DNA from: Pseudomonadota bacterium
GTDB lineage: Bacteria; Cyanobacteriota; Vampirovibrionia; LMEP-6097
DNA: 7,642 nt
Assembly (NCBI GenBank): GCA_009924885.1
Contig: RFQS01000109.1
Coordinates: 1-7,642 of the forward strand
Direction of reading: 5' to 3'
Each line of letters begins with the position of its first letter. Within the stretch, counting starts at the first letter, position 1. Position numbers and translations under genes: made by a program. The notes under the pieces are model-generated. The model saw only the letters and a list, made by a program, of their open reading frames with translations. It had not been told where the DNA came from and made no database searches. Below, in pieces: positions 6,224 through 7,642 of this stretch.

Positions 6224-6277
6224 CTGAGGACTTTTGACCCCTTAAAAATCCCAGTGAGATTTTTTAAGATGAGGTGG
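6224..6277 (+). promoter_or_regulatory. Cassette 5 leader, type B with open upstream frame
   Basis: Spacing is 54 bp. Here ATGAGGTGG replaces ATGAGGTGA, so the upstream frame from GTG 6254 (MRFFKMRW) runs straight into the gene instead of stopping. I keep the start at ATG 6278 because it aligns with cassettes 2 and 4, where a longer start is impossible. The preceding tail AAGCTCTGTGATTTTAAATT (6204-6223) is the type-B tail. Confidence 0.6.
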
Positions 6278-6541
6278 ATGAGGAAATTTCGGAAGCTTAA
6301 TGAATTAAGAATCGATTTGATAAAGTCTTTAGGCATAGCCCTTCTTAGCCCAATGAGTACGATTATCTTTATGGGTATTATTGACAAAAGTTATTTTTCG
6401 GATAAACTCTCTCTAGTAGGCATATTTGCTTCTGTATTTTTGTCAATATGTGGCTTAAAATGCATAGATAAAGTTTATGCGGTGGCAGAAAATACTGACT
6501 TAGCAAATGAAGGAGCGAGTGATGTCGGATTTACTGATTAA
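6278..6541 (+). CDS. Small two-helix membrane protein, type B (cassette 5, first gene)
   Basis: This 87-residue protein starts MRKFRKLNELRIDLIKSLGI, then helix 1 with ALLSPMSTIIF (21-31), a loop with DKSYFSDKLS, helix 2 with SICGLKCIDKVYAVA (56-70), and a divergent tail NEGASDVGFTD. It lacks the CSP cysteine (L23) found in cassettes 4 and 7. It is the most diverged of the three type-B copies, both at its 3' end and in the overlapping start of its partner, so the two overlapping reading frames changed together. A longer start at GTG 6254 (95 aa) is possible but has no conserved support. Confidence 0.85.
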   Translation: MRKFRKLNELRIDLIKSLGIALLSPMSTIIFMGIIDKSYFSDKLSLVGIFASVFLSICGLKCIDKVYAVAENTDLANEGASDVGFTD

Positions 6542-6665
6542 GACAGATTTCAGTTATATAATAATTTTGGCGATGGCGATGTTTCTTTATTTCTCCATAC
6601 TGCATATATTGCGTGATCCTAACTTGCCGAAGAAGAAGTTTTTTAAATCTAAAGATACTAAATAA
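6522..6665 (+). CDS. Single-helix small membrane protein with basic tail (cassette 5, second gene), 47 aa
   Basis: ATG 6522 overlaps the first gene by 20 bp and has AAGGAG (6510-6515) six bases upstream, a textbook site. The protein is MSDLLIKTDFSY, a helix (about 12-30), then RDPNLPKKKFFKSKDTK, the same tail as in cassettes 4 and 7. The N terminus is unrelated to their MINPF, because the start has shifted within the overlap. Confidence 0.8.
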   Translation: MSDLLIKTDFSYIIILAMAMFLYFSILHILRDPNLPKKKFFKSKDTK

Positions 6666-6686
6666 AAGCTCTGCGATTTTAAATTC

Positions 6687-6741
6687 CTGAGGACTTTTGA
6701 CCCCTTATAAATTTTCTGTAGAAATATCATGATTAGATTTC
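6687..6741 (+). promoter_or_regulatory. Cassette 6 leader, type A
   Basis: This is a type-A leader, nearly identical to those of cassettes 1 and 3, with CTGAGG 55 bp before the ATG. It follows a type-B tail, so the tail belongs to the upstream unit and the type changes at the leader. TTGACC is 6697-6702. A short frame from ATG 6730 (MIRFHGGRKF-stop) overlaps the start of the gene in another frame, as in cassette 1. Confidence 0.6.
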
Positions 6742-7029
6742 ATGGTGGAAGGAAATTTTAAAAATAAGCAAAGTGGGCTGAAGCGAGGGCAGGGAAAGAG
6801 TCAGAAGCATAATCGCAATCATAGATTTGGCTTTATGGATCCAGTGATTATTCTTATTTCTGCTGCTTTTTCTCAGCCTTTAGGGCAGTGGATTTTAAAG
6901 TACGCCTTAGATGAAGTAAAGCACTTTAATGAAGTTAATCGGTACAAGATATTTATATCAGTGTTAATGCTCGCTTTAGGACTTTTTATAGGTGTGACAT
7001 GGTATATATATTCTAGGAGAGATAGGTAA
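6742..7029 (+). CDS. Small two-helix membrane protein, type A (cassette 6, first gene)
   Basis: This 95-residue protein starts with a basic, His-rich region (GLKRGQGKSQKHNRNHR, 12-28). Helix 1 (about 29-52) carries FSQPLGQW (43-50), the loop LDEVKHFNEVNRYK is charged, and helix 2 (about 69-88) runs into WYIYSRRDR. It is the closest relative of the first gene of cassette 1. Predicted topology has both ends in the cytoplasm. The start lacks a Shine-Dalgarno, but its position and MVEGNF match cassette 1. Function unknown. Confidence 0.85.
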   Translation: MVEGNFKNKQSGLKRGQGKSQKHNRNHRFGFMDPVIILISAAFSQPLGQWILKYALDEVKHFNEVNRYKIFISVLMLALGLFIGVTWYIYSRRDR

Positions 7030-7155
7030 ATGATAGATGGGGAAGCTTTGTTATTAGGGTGTACGGTTTTCTGGATTCTTTCTTTAACTGCTTGTGCTAT
7101 TTTTCTGATGAAATCTGATGGTGGAACTTTTTTCGGAAAAGACGAGCAGGATTAA
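7030..7155 (+). CDS. Single-helix small membrane protein with acidic tail (cassette 6, second gene), 41 aa
   Basis: ATG 7030 follows the first gene's TAA with no gap. AGGAG (7015-7019) is ten bases upstream. The protein is MIDGEALLLG, a helix (about 7-27), then MKSDGGTFFGKDEQD. It aligns with cassette 1's second protein (xGExxLL, AIFL[IM]KS, DEQD), which confirms both as genes. Function unknown. Confidence 0.75.
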   Translation: MIDGEALLLGCTVFWILSLTACAIFLMKSDGGTFFGKDEQD

Positions 7156-7188
7156 CTCCCAAGCTTATTTATTGATGATTTTAAATTT

Positions 7189-7242
7189 CTGAGGACTTTT
7201 GACCCCTTAAAAATTTCAGTGAGATTTTTTAAGATGAGGTGG
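7189..7242 (+). promoter_or_regulatory. Cassette 7 leader, type B with open upstream frame
   Basis: Spacing is 54 bp. It has ATGAGGTGG before the start, as in cassette 5, so the upstream frame from GTG 7219 is open into the gene. The preceding tail (7156-7188) is the type-A form with CTCCCAAGCTT, shared with the tail of cassette 1. Confidence 0.6.
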
Positions 7243-7503
7243 ATGAGGAAATTTCGGAAGCTTAATGAATTAAGAATCGATTTGATAAAGTCTCTCGGTA
7301 TAGGGCTTTGTAGTCCAATGGGTACGGTTGTTTTTATGAGTGCCTTGGATAGAGGCTATCTTAGAGATAAAGTGGGCTGGGAAGGTTTTTTAATAGCTTT
7401 ACTTTTACTAATATGTGGGTTAAAATGTATCAGTAAAGTTTACGCAGTAGCAGAAGATTTTGATTTATTAAGTGAAAGAGGCGATGATGATAAATCCATT
7501 TGA
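7243..7503 (+). CDS. Small two-helix membrane protein, type B (cassette 7, first gene)
   Basis: This 86-residue protein starts MRKFRKLNELRIDLIKSLGI, has helix 1 with GLCSPMGTVVF (21-31), a loop DRGYLRDKVGWEG, helix 2 with LICGLKCISKVYAVA (56-70), and a tail ERGDDDKSI identical to cassette 4. Its N terminus is identical to cassette 5 and its C terminus to cassette 4, which fits exchange between copies. It overlaps the second gene by 17 bp. A longer start at GTG 7219 (94 aa) is possible but unsupported in cassettes 2 and 4. Confidence 0.85.
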   Translation: MRKFRKLNELRIDLIKSLGIGLCSPMGTVVFMSALDRGYLRDKVGWEGFLIALLLLICGLKCISKVYAVAEDFDLLSERGDDDKSI

Positions 7504-7627
7504 TACACCCTATATTTATGTTTTAGTTTTTACTACGGTGATGTTTATGTATTTTTCAATAATGCATATATTGCGTGACCCTAATTTACCGAAGAAGAAG
7601 TTTTTTAAATCTAAAGATACTAAATAA
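7487..7627 (+). CDS. Single-helix small membrane protein with basic tail (cassette 7, second gene), 46 aa
   Basis: ATG 7487 overlaps the first gene by 17 bp, in the same sequence context as cassette 4 (AAGAGGCGATGATG). The protein is MINPFDTPYIYV, a helix (about 10-28), then the invariant RDPNLPKKKFFKSKDTK. The helix has diverged from cassette 4 while both ends are kept. Confidence 0.8.
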   Translation: MINPFDTPYIYVLVFTTVMFMYFSIMHILRDPNLPKKKFFKSKDTK

Positions 7628-7642
7628 AAGCTCTGCGATTTT
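7628..7642 (+). repeat. Partial eighth inter-cassette tail, cut by the window edge
   Basis: AAGCTCTGCGATTTT after the last stop matches the sequence that precedes the leaders of cassettes 5 and 6. A further leader and gene pair is therefore expected just outside the window. Confidence 0.7.

Larger units (their letters stand above)
4335..7642 (+). repeat. Tandem array of seven two-gene membrane-protein cassettes, continuing off the right edge
   Basis: The leader CTGAGG begins at 4335, 4830, 5287, 5764, 6224, 6687 and 7189, giving periods of 495, 457, 477, 460, 463 and 502 bp. Each unit has a leader of 54-55 bp, a two-helix gene, a one-helix gene and a 20-50 bp tail that ends in a GATTTTAAA-like run feeding the next leader. 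All units have the same orientation. Leader type and gene family order is A, B-like, A (broken), B, B, A, B. The tail after the seventh unit (7628-7642) matches the tails before units 5 and 6, so at least one more unit should follow. No integrase, transposase or inverted terminal repeats are visible. Confidence 0.95.

Noticed and set aside
6254..6541. Longer GTG-started first genes in cassettes 5 and 7 (95 and 94 aa)
   Set aside because: The same stretch is interrupted by TGA in cassettes 2 and 4 and has no ribosome binding site before the GTG, so ATG 6278 and ATG 7243 are preferred.
4390..7627. Light-harvesting alpha/beta-type antenna peptides
   Set aside because: Small paired membrane peptides fit the size, but the first proteins have two helices, no helix-embedded bacteriochlorophyll-ligand histidine is conserved, and no photosynthesis genes are near.
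4335..7642. Integron gene-cassette array (leaders as attC sites)
   Set aside because: The leaders lack the GTTRRRY/RYYYAAC core sites and the long attC palindrome. Each repeat is tied to the start codon at fixed distance, and no integrase is visible.
4335..7642. CRISPR array
   Set aside because: Units are about 460-500 bp with protein-coding content, not 25-40 bp repeats with short spacers.

Overview
The window is bacterial DNA that is AT-rich (GC content clearly below 50% by eye) and uses the standard genetic code, with TGA, TAA and TAG all serving as stops. Canonical AAGGAG-type ribosome binding sites precede several small genes. A bacterial-type NuoD (respiratory complex I) and a Sec-secreted protein suggest a respiring bacterium with an exported proteome. 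The lineage cannot be fixed from this sequence alone.

Left part (1-4331), four single genes. (i) The 3' end of a probable trigger factor chaperone gene, closed by a small hairpin terminator. (ii) On the minus strand, an arginase/agmatinase-fold protein in which four of the six metal-ligand positions are substituted, so it is probably a pseudoenzyme. (iii) Divergently, 32 bp away, nuoD for the complex I 49-kDa-type subunit, standing outside any visible nuo operon. (iv) A 585-aa exported, beta-rich protein of unknown function.

Right part (4335-7642), the unusual region. Seven tandem cassettes of about 460-500 bp lie head to tail, and the start of an eighth runs off the right edge. Each cassette has the same plan. 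A near-invariant leader containing TGAGGACTTTTGACCCCTTA comes first. Exactly 54 or 55 bp after its CTGAGG, a first small gene begins (82-95 aa, two predicted membrane helices). A second, smaller gene (36-47 aa, one predicted helix) then overlaps or abuts it. Two leader/gene lineages alternate in the order A, B-like, A, B, B, A, B. The first-gene proteins all share a [C/S]-x-P-x-x-[Q/T] motif in helix 1. The type-B second proteins share the invariant tail RDPNLPKKKFFKSKDTK, and the type-A second proteins end in acidic QD tails. Gene order, overlap and conserved spacing suggest that each cassette makes a stoichiometric pair of small membrane proteins, and that the array diversified by duplication and recombination. 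I do not recognise the families and assign no function. The third cassette has a frameshifted first gene and is also the only one with a substitution in the TTGACC hexamer of the leader.
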